DNA of 64,000 bases, taken from assembly GCA_013350335.1 (NCBI GenBank), contig CM023540.1, positions 62,121,195 to 62,185,194 of the forward strand. Direction: 5' to 3'. The stretch is from Chimonanthus salicifolius. Taxonomy: Eukaryota > Streptophyta > Magnoliopsida > Laurales > Calycanthaceae. Shown piece after piece: positions 47,234 to 58,945 of this stretch. The translations under genes and the position numbers were made by a program. Positions within the stretch are counted from its first letter, which is position 1. Each line of letters begins with the position of its first letter. Below the pieces are notes generated by a model. That model saw only the letters and a list, made by a program, of their open reading frames with translations. It was not told where the DNA came from and did no database searches.

Positions 47234-47933
47234 TGTAACGCCCCGCCCTTTTTCACCCATTTTCCGAAAATCAGAGTCTATTTTTTTTTAAATAGAAGAG
47301 TGAGAGAGGGCGCGGACGCCACGACGCGAGTTAGGTCCGAGCTTCTAAAGCCCGGCCCTTAACTGGCTAACCCCACACGTGCGCGGAGCTAAGTCCACGA
47401 GAACGGTTCACGCGTAGGAAGTAAGCTTGCGGATTATAGTTATTGCGGAACATGATAATAGAGTCTATCCTACCGGTTTTTAGATAGAAGAGAAGATACA
47501 ACATTGAATTACCAAAATGCCCCTATGTTCATATTTATATCACAAAATATAATCGTCCATAAGTAACGTCCAAAACATCGCAAGAAATGTAAACTTATAC
47601 AACCCAACAAGCTAAGTTACTTTAAAATTACATCTCCAAAATGTAAACGTAATTAAACTAAGCTTGCACTGCCCAAGCCCCTAAGCTTGGCTCCTGTCAT
47701 GTCCACCGCTTCCGCCATCCCCTGTGTCATCAGCTAGGGTAGAAGTAGGGCGTTAGTCAACGCACCCAGTAGGACTCCGAGTAGGGCTAGCACATGGATT
47801 AGTGATAACACATATACCGATAAAATAACATATAACAAAATAAGCATGTGATGAATGCTATGCCATGGGTGCCTATGTCATGTGTCCCACCCATCATCTG
47901 TATGATCATACAATGTATTATCCCCATGTTTGC

Positions 47934-48155
47934 TTCTCGGTTGCCCCGACGGAGCATGGACTCCTGTTATAGCCCTCAGGCTATCCCCATGTCTGATTCT
48001 CGGTCGCCTCGACGGAGCATGGACTTCGGTTATAGCCCTCAGGCTATCCCCATGTCTGATTCTCTGTCGCCCTGACGGAGCATGGACTCCAGTTATGGCC
48101 CCTCAGATATCCCCATGTTTGCTTCTCGGTCGCCCCGACGGAGCATGGACTCCGG
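47934..48155 (-). repeat. 63-bp minisatellite, four copies
   Basis: GGAGCATGGACT(C/T)C at 47951, 48013, 48077 and 48140, each in the context GACGGAGCATGG and CTCAGGCTATCCCCATGT. This is the highest copy number of this unit in the window. Confidence 0.9.
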
Positions 48156-48492
48156 TTTGTTTATTTTTTTCCGCCCATGCCATGCATGAGATGTAGTGCA
48201 TTATGCTATGTAATATATATACATATGTAATCCATATACTCAACATATCATACATAGCCATATAATGCATAATATTAAAATATAATCCATATGATTCATA
48301 ACTTAAAACTCATCATAAGATGAATCATAATCATAAATCTATCATAAACCAAATCAAAATAATTTAAAACACCATCACATATCCATCGCTTACAAAGAGG
48401 TAGGAATCCTACCGAATACCGTGTCGCGTTCCGTTACGCTTCCCGTTCGATAATCCGGTCGCCGATCGCGTACTGTTTGCGATGTCCGATAC

Positions 48493-50268
48493 CTTATTAC
48501 ATTTACCGAATTAGTCCCTGCGTTATCCATGATTAAGTTCATAATTGATCCATCTACTTAGACTCAATAATAGTCATTAATTTAGGTTACAAATTTATCA
48601 AAAATCAGCCCTTTAACTTAGACTCATTTTTCGTGGTTTAAAACACATACCTAAACCCAATTTTTGGCCAATTTAGATATTCCAATTTAGCGGCCTACAA
48701 TGCAACAACTAATCGCTTTACTTAACCATTCACAAAATATCCGATTTTTATGTCTAATCCCTATAGGGTTCTTCAATGTGGCACTTATTTACCGTTTTGC
48801 CACTTTCTCTTCCATGTTTAATATTTCACCCCTTCATGTATATTTTAAGTCTAGATTTCATCCCTAACTTAGACCTATTTATGATTCCATATCATATCCA
48901 AATTCAGCCACCCATTACTTAATTTTTGAAAAACATTTAACCCCATATAACCTTTCACATTTGGCCCTAAAGGTGGCCCACAATCATGACCTCCAAATGG
49001 GTCATGGGTTCGGCCATACACCATGGCCGAACCCATGATGCTTATTTTCCATTCCCTTGGGTCCATATTACTCCCTTCAATCCAATCTCCAATGAATTTT
49101 AAATTATCCATTCAAGTCCCCATTTTCATTCCATTTAAACCCTCACATATCATTTTTATAAATCCATTAAAATCTAGCATTCTTCTACATTATTTTCCAT
49201 TTATTAAATCCACTAATCACTACCCTAAGGTTCACCTTTATGGATACCATTTTCAAAGACTAAGTTTTGTCCCAAAATAATCCAATTTAAAATCACAAAA
49301 CTTTAATCATTTTGGCCCTTTAAATCAAACTCCTAAGCATTAATACATGCATTTAACCTTAGCCTAAAATTGATCAAAATTTGGGTCATGGGTTCGGCCA
49401 TACACCATGGCCGAACTCATGATGTTTCTTTCCCCATTTTTCTTGGTTTCATTTACCCTTTTAAACATACCTCTAATTAAATCATCCATTTAAATCACCA
49501 ACATCACATATCATACTTGAAACATCCATACAATCCATCCATTTTTCTTAACCATTTTCTATACTTTTCCATCATAAAGAGAATTATTAAATACCACCAA
49601 GGGTTCGGCCATACACCTTGGCCAAACCCATGGTTCATGGCTCATCATCCATTGATGCCATCCTTAGACCAATGTTTTTGTCCAAAAGAAATCCCTTTTT
49701 AAAATCAATAATCCTCATTCATTTTGGCCCTCTAAAATATATCATTCACTTTGTAAATCCATTTAAATTTCATCATTAACTTAACCTAATTTCTTCATTA
49801 TCTTCAAACCTAATAATCTTAATAAATCACTCATTATTCATCAAGGGGTTCGGCCATGCTACATGGCCGAACCCTATGATCATTCATCCATTCCATTCTA
49901 TGCCTTTAAATCCTCTTTAAAATCACTATTAAAATCACTTGAAAACTAATTATCATACATCATCCTCCACCATTTCAAACCTTCAAACCTTAATTAAAAA
50001 TCATCCCACATTGGCCATGGGGTTCGGCCATGCTACATGGCCGAACCCTAAGGTCCGTTCAATCCATTAAAACTTCCATCTTTTCCATACTTAATCCATT
50101 CATTTCATTTTTTTCCTTAGACCATCTCTTCCATTTCTTTGCCTTCCATTTGATGGATTTTAGATCCATTCCATAGCCTAAAATAATTTGGCCACCATCA
50201 TATGGCAAGGATGGATTTCAAAATTTAAAAACCCTAAATAATAAATTTCTTGTTTAGAACATACTTAC
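48493..50268 (-). other. Putative LTR intron with hairpin array (A solo LTR, minus)
   Basis: On the minus strand the donor-like GTCGGATA/GTAAGTATG begins at 50268 and the acceptor-like TAATAAG ends at 48493, followed by GTATCGGAC. It encloses all five hairpins of this LTR (49008-50047), for example GGTTCGGCCAT, ACACC, ATGGCCGAACC at 49008. Confidence 0.45.
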
Positions 50269-51526
50269 TATCCGACGACTCCTCCGGTCTTTGTCGCTCC
50301 CGTCAACTTCCTTGGCCTCTTTTCTCCGTCCTTTCCTTGTTTGATTGGCTAGATGAGCTTGATCAATGGTGGGACATGCTTGGATTGGCTAAGGTAAATG
50401 AGGTTAGGTTAAGAGAGAAAGAGAGTATGGAGATGAGGGAGAGATCTTCAAGGTTCTTGATCTTGGGGTGGCCCAAGACTTATCTTTTTCTTCTCTTTTC
50501 TTCCTCTTTCTTTCTAAGTTTTTCTTCTAAGTTTTCTTTTTTCCTCTCTTGCAAGGTGAGGGACAAATTTCATGTGTGTGTGGGGAGATAGAGTGAAATT
50601 GGTTAGCTTGGAAATGGGAGGGAGGTGGTTGGAGTAGCCTTCACTCAAGCATTAACTTTCTCACCAACCAAGCATGGGTTGGCTTGACTTTGGTGGGAGT
50701 GGTTGAGCCCAATCCACCATTTAAGCCCATGGTTTTATTTTGTGTTTCTTAAGAGTGGTTTGTGTTTGTTGGAGTGGTTTTGACCATTTGACCAATTTAG
50801 ATTAGGTTAATTAACTTAGATCCATTTGATTTTTTAGGTTAAGTTAATTAAACCCCATATTTCATTTAATTCCATTAAATTTCTTCTATAAGATCCACCC
50901 ATGGTTGACCAAGTCAACCATGGTGGTCGGCCCCACTATCCTTGGGTCCACACGCCACCTCCATGGGTGAGGTGGAGGTGGGCCCCATTTGGTCATACCA
51001 TTTAATCTTGATACATCTTAACTTAGATAATTTTATAATTATCTAATCCATTTAATTTATTTTAATTGGATTACCATTGGGTCCATGACCCAATTATATT
51101 CTTGTCTTACCCATTTATCTTAGGGCTTACCTACCTTGGCCCATTGGGTCCCATATGGCTCTTTGACTCAAATTGACCATCTTTGACCCGATTACTTACC
51201 ATTGACCAATTACATGTATTAATTCTAATTCATGGTTTATTGGGTAAACATTGGGCCCACGGCCCAATTAAATTCCCTCCTTACCTTAGGCTTACCTTAA
51301 TTGGGTCCATTGGGTCCCAAATGAGTATTGGGTCCAATTTGACCATCCCTGACCCGATTAGTCCTCATTGACCCATTAAATGGATTTCATCCAATCCATG
51401 GCCCACTGGACCATTCTTGGACCCTTGTCCCAACTTTTGATCCATTTGGTATTCCATCATGTTAAAATTCAAATTAAAATCAATAAATGCCAAATACATA
51501 TTGATTCGAAAATTCGGGCTATTACA

Positions 51527-51638
51527 ATATCGACACAGTCGATATGTCCACTGATTCGTTCTTCCTTCATCCTTTTTATGTTTATTTTGGATTATTCCCA
51601 GGCCGATCTATCGATCAAGTCCATACATCGTCCTGGGT

Positions 51639-51729
<91 letters not shown>

Positions 51730-52229
51730 GACCGTGTCGACTAGTTGTTCGAAGGTCACATCATCACTCATTGGTTCCTTTTTATTTCGGTCATTCCCAG
51801 GCCGATACATTGACAATGGCGATGTGTCGTCCTGGGTTTCAGTTCTATACTTGTCATTTTCGGTTCGTTGAACTCTTGCCCGAGATGACACATCGACAAA
51901 GTCGATATGTCAACTGTGTTGAGTCAGAAGTCATGGACCCATCATCCATGACTTCCCTTTACCCAGGTATTCATTGTTCTTGGGTTCTTAGTTTCCAGAT
52001 CTATGAACACATATTTTCTAAACAACCTAGTATTATTGATTTACTTAAAATGTATCAGAAATTCACCAACCTCGAGTGATGTACAAGTGTGCTTGAATTG
52101 GTAAAATCTTGTATCCTTTGTCTCCTTGCTCTCCACCCTCCTTGCTGACTCGATTGCTTTTTCCCCTTGCTTGATCTCTCCTTCCTTTCCCGAAACAGCC
52201 GAAACTAGTGAGGAAGTGAAGAGGTTTCC
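51527..52229 (-). mobile_element. B3 LTR, further part up to the D2 insertion
   Basis: Resumes ATATCGACACAGTCGATATG and is collinear with 15808-16430. It contains the long AT repeat. It ends at GAGGTTTCC (52229), where D2 begins; the rest of B3 should lie right of the window. Confidence 0.87.
51641..51726. repeat. (AT)43 microsatellite
   Basis: 86 bp of uninterrupted AT. The homologous position in the B1 3' LTR (about 15919) has only a short ATATACACATATATG, so this is a local expansion next to a TCGACCGTGTCGA palindrome. Confidence 0.97.
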
Positions 52230-53393
52230 TATAACGCCCAGCCCTTTTTCACCCGCTTTCCTAAAATCGGAGTCTATTTTTTTTTTTTTTTGAATAGAAG
52301 AGTGAGAGAGAGAGGGACGCCAAGACGCAAGCTAAGTCTGAGCTTCTAAAGCCCGACCCTTAACTGGTCAACCATATGTGTGCGTGGACCAAGTCCACTA
52401 AAACGGTTCACACGTACTCAAGTTAACATGCGGAATAAAACATATATGTGGAAATAATAATAGAATAACAATTCTATTCCATTTCAGATAGCAAGGACAT
52501 CCATCACTTAATATTAATTACCTTAAGTTAAATATCCATTATTTACCATCCAACCATATCAAATATAACTACGTTATTACAATCCCGAATGCTAGCTATT
52601 CAAATACATAATCCATGAATAACTTAAACAAAATATAACTTAATCATCCAAGCTCCTAAGCTTGGCTCCGATCTCGTTCCTCGTTCCGTTCAATTCCTGT
52701 GTCATCAACTAGGGTAGAAGTAGGGTGTTAGACAACGCACCCAGTAGGTATTCCAATTAGCGTTAACACATGGCCTAGTGCCAAATGTCCAGATATAATA
52801 TATCATACCATATTTATAAAGCATCGTATCCAAAACAGTGTATAATAATAGAGATCCAATCATACAGATAAAACCAGAATTAGCGCATGATAATAAAGAT
52901 CATAATCATGCTGATACAATGCCATGAAATGCGTGTCATATGCCATGAGTCCCACCCATCAGCCATATCTCAAACACCTAGTATCCTATTGATGGAAACT
53001 CCTCATCAAGGTATCCCCCACAGTTGCTTTACGGACACCCTGACGAAGTGTGGATCTCCAGTTACATCTTGATGGGATAATGCACATCAAGGTACCCTCT
53101 CACGAATTACGGACCCCAGACGGAGCGTGGGTCTCCGGTTACATATCATCCCTCGCATGCCATGCATGAGATGCAAATGCCAACATGCTATGAAATATTA
53201 CAAAACATAGCATGAAAACCTCATATTTGAAACATAACATTTTTACAACATAATTCATCAAAATAAGAATTAAAACCATCATACATAACTCATGGTCTCA
53301 AAGAGATAGAATCCTACCAATGACCACTAAAGTGACCTTTCGTTTTAGCCAGGAAACCGTTCACGATCGTACACCGCTTGTGAGATCCCGTTA

Positions 53394-53395
53394 CC
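53394..53395 (-). other. Exact donor-acceptor junction in the D2 LTR
   Basis: The minus strand reads GGAGTTGCGGGACCG/GTAACGGGATCTC. The left half matches the sequence before GTTAGT at 8472; the right half matches the sequence after TTATAAG at 9893 and after TAATAAG in the solo LTR at 24673. The join is therefore at the predicted GT and AG. Because intron start and downstream exon both begin GT(A/T)A, a 2-4 bp microhomology deletion is also possible. Confidence 0.6.
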
Positions 53396-53744
53396 GGTCC
53401 CGCAACTCCTCCGGTTTTCTTTCGCTCCTTCTTGTTCCTTTGATATTGTTCTTCCTTAGCCTCTTCTTCCTCCTTGATCCTTGGCCGAGATTGACCTTGA
53501 TAAAATCTCTTGGAGTGGTTCGGCCAAGAGGTATGGTTAGAGAGAGATAGAGAGAGAGAGAGCTTGAGATAAAAAACTACCCTAAGTCCTTTGTCTTTGA
53601 GAGTGGTTGGCCTTGAGTGAGGGAGGGAGAGAGTGAGATAAAACAAGGAATTCTCCTTGCTGCCCAATGTAAATCAGCCAAGGGTGGTGTCCTTTGGTTG
53701 ATACCCCTTGGTAATTCCCATGCCCATTAACCTCCACCCTTAAT

Positions 53745-54240
53745 GGTCCATTTGGGGGTTTCATCCATGAGATGAAATACCCATGTCCCAACGGTATAAT
53801 CGTGACTTAGATTGTGTATCCTTCACAAAACCGTCCCCTCTCATTCATGATACATTTTGGGGGTTTCATCTATGAAATGAAACTCCCATGTCCCTACGGT
53901 GTAGCCTTGAGTTGGTTTGTGTAACCTCCACAAAACCGCCACCTCTCCATTAATGGCCCATTTGGGGGTTTCATCCATAAGATGAAACTCCCATGTCCAA
54001 CGTGTAGCCTTGTGTAGGCTTGTGTAGCCGTGTGTAACAACACAAAAACAGTCCACCCCTCATTGATGTTCCATTTTGGAGTTTCATCCCATGAGATGAA
54101 ACTCGCATTCCAACGTGTATCCTTGAATCAATATTTGAAACAACAAAACTCCTCACCTCTCCATTAATGATCCAATTGGGGGTTTCATCCATGAGATGAA
54201 ACTCCCATGCACCCAACGTGTAACCATTAGGTTTGACCTC
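53745..54240. repeat. Tandem array, about 105 bp, five degenerate units
   Basis: GGGGTTTCAT(C) starts recur near 53755, 53863, 53964, 54076 and 54178. Each is followed by GATGAAACTCCCATG and (C)CAACG(G)TGTA, then CCACCTCTCCATTAATG. Each unit can fold GTTTCATC with GATGAAAC. Lone copies of the same motif occur at 61188 and 61283 in the D-right LTR. Confidence 0.85.
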
Positions 54241-54462
54241 ATGAGATGTAACTCTCCATTTTATCACCTAACTCACTTAATTTGAAAGTCCCATTATCTT
54301 CCATCCAACTCATCTTTTTAACTCAACTCACCTCTTTAATTCAACTCATTTAACTCACTTAAAGTCAACTCAATCACTTGATTCCATTTCCAACTTAATT
54401 CATCCCAATTTAATTAGGCTTGAACTCACTTGGTGGTCAACCAAGTCAACCACGACCCATTG

Positions 54463-55319
54463 TGTAATGCCCCAGACTTTCCAATATATCAATATTTACG
54501 AAATTGCCATTGGAGTTATGAATTAAAAGGTTATGATCGTAGATGAGTAAGTTGCGGGATCCATTGTTCAATTAAGACTCAATGGCTATGAGTTTTGTGT
54601 TTGAAATAAAATAAATGAGTAATGTATGTTTAATTGGGTCAAGATTGCTAGTTGGGTCAAAGTTTGTGAAATGGGTCAAAATGGCCAATTTGGACCCAAT
54701 GGGTCGGGTTTGACTTGGTTGACCACCAAGTGAGTCCAAGCTTAATTAGCTTGGGACTGATGTGAGGTGGAAATGGAATCAAATATATGAGTTGATTCAA
54801 ATGAATTAAAAGAATTAAATTAAAAAGGTGAGTTGAGTTAAATATATGAGTTGAGTTGAATATGTGAGGTAAGTTAAATGAGTTGATGGAAAGTTGGGGA
54901 GGTGCACTTCACCAAAATCAGCTCAAGGTGGTTTACACGTTGGTTGCATGGGGGCAGGGGGTTTACCTCATGCATGAAACACCTAGTCAAGTAATAAATG
55001 GAGTTGCCGTTTTGGGAGTTAGATTTGGTGAGAGGTAGTATTTCAAATTCAAGGGTGATGCACGTTGGAATACATGGGAGTGTTATTTCATGCATGTAAC
55101 TCCAAAGATGGAGAATGAATGGAGTTGCTATTTTGTGGAGTTATAGAAGGGGTTTTGACATTTCAAATTCAAAATGCTAGTCTACATGTTGGAGGAGGGG
55201 GAAAGGTTTCATCTCAAGATGAAACCCCCATGTGACGTCCCGCCCCGATCACTTGTTTATTATTATTAAAAATAAAAAATAAACTCTGATTATTAGAGTG
55301 AAAAGGGCGGGGTGTTACA
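54463..55319 (+). mobile_element. D element 5' LTR with 2.7-kb internal deletion (857 bp)
   Basis: TGTAATGCCCCAG to GGGGTGTTACA. It matches the 3' LTR closely from its start to ATGAAACCCCCATGTGA (55238). It then jumps to CGTCCCGCCCCGATCACTTG, which in the 3' LTR is at 63926. The deletion is 2719 bp with GTGA shared at both edges (61203 and 63922). Leader, putative intron and minisatellite are all lost, so promoter function is doubtful. Confidence 0.93.
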
Positions 55320-55321
55320 CA

Positions 55322-55336
55322 TTGGGTCCAGAGTGA
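55322..55336 (+). promoter_or_regulatory. Degenerate primer-binding site, D element
   Basis: TTGGGTCCAGAGTG two bases after the LTR end, compared with TTGGTATCAGAGC in the other elements: at least three changes. Confidence 0.65.
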
Positions 55337-55725
55337 ACGAGAAGTTGGATCTTTCGAAGTAAGATTAAGACGGTTTCATGTCTCACTGACAGATAAGAAT
55401 CCCAACTAAGCGACTCTTCGGAGTCCGCTGACTGGGTGCCGGATTAATTTACTTCGTAGACTCGGACTGAACAATCAATCTGAGAACAACAGCGAAAGAT
55501 AGTAAAAGTACAGTCATTATAGTTGATCTACCAAACATAGCAAAGTAGGATATACTTCCCCAATTTTCCCCAAATTGAAAAAGATAGCAAACAATAGGGA
55601 TTTAGAAATTTCCCCCAAAAACAAAGGAAAACCAAGTTTACTTATTTGGAAATCCCCCCAAAAGAGTGAAAAACACAAACTGTACGAAGAAACTAAGTCG
55701 TTAATGTTTTCATGACTTAGGGAAA
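55337..55725 (+). other. D element untranslated leader
   Basis: Non-coding, homologous to 29650-30149 (shared TCTCACTGACAG and AAGAATCCCAACT). It has C-tract motifs at 55557-55665 (ACTTCCCCAA, TTTCCCC, TTTCCCCCAAA, AATCCCCCC). Confidence 0.75.
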
Positions 55726-56912
55726 ATGGCTCCAAAGAAAAAGATCCCTCAGAACCAGAAAGGGAAGGGAAAAGTGTTACAAATCACTCAACATGAGAAA
55801 GTGGAATCTCAAAATGAGAAATCTGTACATGATAAGGGGCAATCTCTACATGAGAAGGAGGTAACTCAACCTGAGAAGGAGCCATCTTTCATGAAAAATC
55901 ACACAATGAGGAAGAGTCACATCACTCTCGGCGAGAAGAGAAGGAGAGTGAACACTCATCTCTGAGGGAGGAAGAGGGGAACAGCGGCGTACATATACCA
56001 CATGTGCCGCCTGAACTATAGAGCTTAGTTCAAGCGGTGGTGACTTCTGTACTCCAACAGCATATGAATGGAAGTGAAAGTTCTAAAGACGTCAATGACC
56101 GGAGTATGGTCCTAGAATTCCAACAACAGCACCCTCCCTACTTCAAAGGGAAGGAAGGGGCTGTCTGAGCTGAACATTGGCTGTAGAAGATCACTCAGAT
56201 CTTAACTCTACTCAAGATCTCAAGTCATGCTGACAGGATTCTACTGGCTACATCACAACTAATTGAAGATGCCAGTAAATGGTGGGAGGTAATGGAGAAA
56301 CAGCCGGTACTCGTACCAGTAAGGGAGAGGACGACCATGACCTGGGACGAGTTTTCAGTGACCTTTTTGGAACACTACTTCCTGGAGGAGGAGAAAGAGC
56401 GTCAGACTCAAGCCTTTCTGTCCTTGGTACAGGGCTCTATGACGGTGGTAGAGTATCACCAGGAATTCCTCAGTCTATCCTGCTATGCATTTTATATGGT
56501 GGACACAGAGCATCGCAGGGCAAGGAAGTTTGAGAGGGGTCTACGGCCAAAAGTCAGGGCCAAAGTGACCATATTCAAAGTAGCCATACTAGCTGAGGTG
56601 GTCAGCAAGGCCACTATAGTAGAACGAGAGTTGAATGAAATGGTACGGTTTGACAACCGCCGAGCTCCAAGTGGGAGGGGTGGGTTCCAGCCCAACAAGA
56701 GGTTTCGACCGAACTTCAGTAGACCCTCACCATCTACTGGGTCCACAGGGAGCTTTCGTCCCAACCAGCCCTCCCCATCTGCATCAATCACTCAGGCATT
56801 CAGAGGGGTGAACAACTGTTTCCACTGTGATCAGCTGGGTCACTTCATAGAGAGATTGCCCAAAGCTCAACAAGCTCTCATATTCCAGAGGATCTTTCTG
56901 TCCACCAGATAG
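55726..56912 (+). pseudogene. gag: D element gag, broken
   Basis: ATG 55726 (MAPKKKIPQ) opens a basic N-terminus with repeated HEK/EKE segments, longer than in A or B. Later frames carry stops at TAG 56019, TGA 56166 and TAG 56184. The frame 56292-56912 keeps the gag domain (WWEVMEKQ upstream, FLEHYFLEEEKERQT, YHQEFLSLSCYAFYMVDT, RKFERGLRP). The zinc knuckle near 56817 reads C-FH-C-DQLG-H-FIER-L, so its last Cys is lost, and the frame shifts just after. Confidence 0.92.
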
Positions 56913-57540
56913 GCCAGTTAACTCCCGGGGAGGCAGGACTTATAATCAGGCGGGTCGGGCCCCTAATCCTACTGGATCTGGACGACTATTTACTCTAACT
57001 TCTCCAGCAGATGTGGATCACTCAGTGATTCAAGGTATGGCAGTTGTCAGTAGTTCTTATGCTTATGCACTGTTTGATTCAGGAGCTTCACACTCCTTTA
57101 TATCTGCATCATTTATAACTGCCACTGGAACTCTAGTTCAAAAATTGTCCACAACACTCGCAATTGTATTCCCTGTCAGAGACGTCTTTGGGACTCATAT
57201 GCACGGCAGTGAATACCGAACTCGCTGGACTCAAATTTGAGTTCAATTATCTGGTACTCGACATGACTGAGTACGATATTATCTTCGGCATGGATTGGTT
57301 GGCTAGTTTTCAAGCTAACATTGATTGTTATCGCAGCAGAGTGACATTTTGGTCACCCAAAGGAAAAGCAATATGTGGTTCGTTCAACAAGCAAAGCGGA
57401 CTGCAGGAAGGGTTGAATCATCTGGTATTGAACAGTATCAGAATCAACACAACACCGGTGATTGAACTCCTGGCAATAGTGAAAGATTATGCGGATGTTT
57501 TTCCAAATAATTCCCTAGCTTGCCGCCTATGAGGGGAGAT
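56913..57540 (+). pseudogene. pol: D element protease, frameshifted
   Basis: 57013-57240 carries MAVVSSSYAYALFDSGASHSF with the protease motif. A frameshift near 57175 moves to 57164-57532 (LGLICTAVNTELAG, MTEYDIIFGMDWL, VTFWSPKGK). A stop at 57530 separates it from RT. Confidence 0.9.
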
Positions 57541-58945
57541 AAACTTTGAAATCAAGTTGTACCCTGGCACTTCACTAGTATCATTACCCCATTATCAGAT
57601 GGCACCGGCAGAGATGTCTGAGCTAAAGAAGCAGATTGATGAACTGCTTAGACTGGGTTGCATCCGGCACATCACGTCATCTTGGGGAGCGCCAGTGTTG
57701 TTTGTGAAGAAGAAGGACGGTTCACTCCGAATGTGTGTGGATTACCGGAAATTGAATCAGCTAACTGTCCGGAACAAGTACCCTTTACCTAGGATCGATG
57801 ATTTATTCGATCAACTGAGGGGTTCTCGTCACTTTTCGAAGATTGATCTGATGTCCGGTTATCATCAAATCTGGGTTAAGGAGGAAGATATAGAGAAGAC
57901 AGCCTTCAGGACGCGGTATGGACTATATGAGTTTGTAGTCATGCCATTTGGACTCACCAATGCACCGGCTGTGTTCATGGATCTAATGAACAGGATCTTC
58001 CGACCTTACCTGGACCAGTTTGTGATTGTGTTTATTGATGATATCCTGATCTTTTCCAAAAGTAAAGAAGAACATGCTGAGCATCTACGGATAGTCTTGA
58101 ACACTTTGAGACAGAACAAGCTGCATGCCAAAGCGAGCAAATGTGAATTTTGGCTATCTGAGGTCAAATTCTTGGGGAATGTCATAATATCAGACGGTAT
58201 AGCCGTTGATCCGGCTAAGGTGGCGGCAGTGAGCAAGTGGAAAGCACCAAAGAATGTCACTGAAATCCGTAGCTTCCTGGGTTTGGCTGGTTATTACAGG
58301 AAGTTCATCATGGACTTCTCCAAAATTGCATCTCCATTAACTCAACTCACTCAGAAAGGAGTCAAACATGAGTGGACAGACCTATGCAATCGGAAGTTCG
58401 AGGAGCTGAAAGATAGACTTACAACTGCTCCTATCTTAATTTTGTCGGAAAGAGGCAAAGGTTATGAAGTACAATGCGATGCATCAGGAGAGGGACTGGG
58501 GTGTTCACTCATGCAACGTCATCGTGTGGTGGCATATGGTTCAAGACAATTAAAAATTCATGAACGCCTCTATCCCACACATGATCTGGAATTAACTGCA
58601 ATGGTCTTCGCTCTTAAAAGCTGGAGACACTATCTATATGGTGAGAAGTTTGAAGTCTTTTCAGATCACAAGAGCTTGAAGTATTTATTTGATCAGAAAG
58701 AGCTCAACTTGAGGCAGTGTAGATGGATGGAATATCTGGCGGATTATGAAGTCGCGCTCCGATATCATTCGGGTAAATCAAACAAGATGGCGGATGCTCT
58801 TAGCCGCATATCACATGCATCAGTGGCATGTTTGATCAGAACAATGGGAGATGTTGAATACCATTCGAGAGTTCAATCTATATATCACAAACCATGGGAG
58901 TATGTACAATTTAATCATACGGTCCAACATGGTTTCCAAGATTGA
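57541..58945 (+). pseudogene. pol: D element RT and RNase H open frame
   Basis: One open frame (462 codons from 57557) covering RT ([28 protein letters not shown] with the catalytic DD at residues 160-161) and RNase H ([14 protein letters not shown]-like [19 protein letters not shown]). Near 58850 the frame shifts, so the last residues to 58945 are not native. RT and RNase H motifs are otherwise intact, but no start codon is in place. Confidence 0.93.

Larger units (their letters stand above)
47234..51526 (-). mobile_element. Solo LTR, family A, minus strand (4293 bp)
   Basis: Plus strand TGTAACGCCCCGCCC to CGGGCTATTACA, flanked by a perfect 5 bp duplication ATATC (47229-47233 and 51527-51531) within the B3 LTR. 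All A landmarks are present in reverse: four-copy minisatellite, GGTAGGAATCCTACC near 48402, putative intron 48493-50268, purine-rich leader (about 50280-50560), CCATGGTTGAC palindrome near 50900. The target is a B palindrome (CATATCGA...TCGATATG). Confidence 0.95.
52230..54462 (-). mobile_element. D2: minus-strand D LTR lacking the hairpin segment
   Basis: Plus strand TATAACGCCCAGCCC (TG changed to TA), inserted in the B3 LTR after TTTCC. In reverse it has the D/A 3' blocks (CCAAGCTCCTAAGCTTGG at 52650), the minisatellite remnant near 52985-53140, the GTAACGGG block and the purine-rich leader. The 1.2-1.4 kb hairpin segment of other D LTRs is absent. It is cut at 54462 by the D element; its missing start should lie beyond 64000. 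No complete GGTTCGGCCAT hairpin is present. Confidence 0.82.

Noticed and set aside
51592..51891. Frames rich in Tyr-Ile over 51544-51871
   Set aside because: They translate the AT microsatellite and B palindromes, not a protein.
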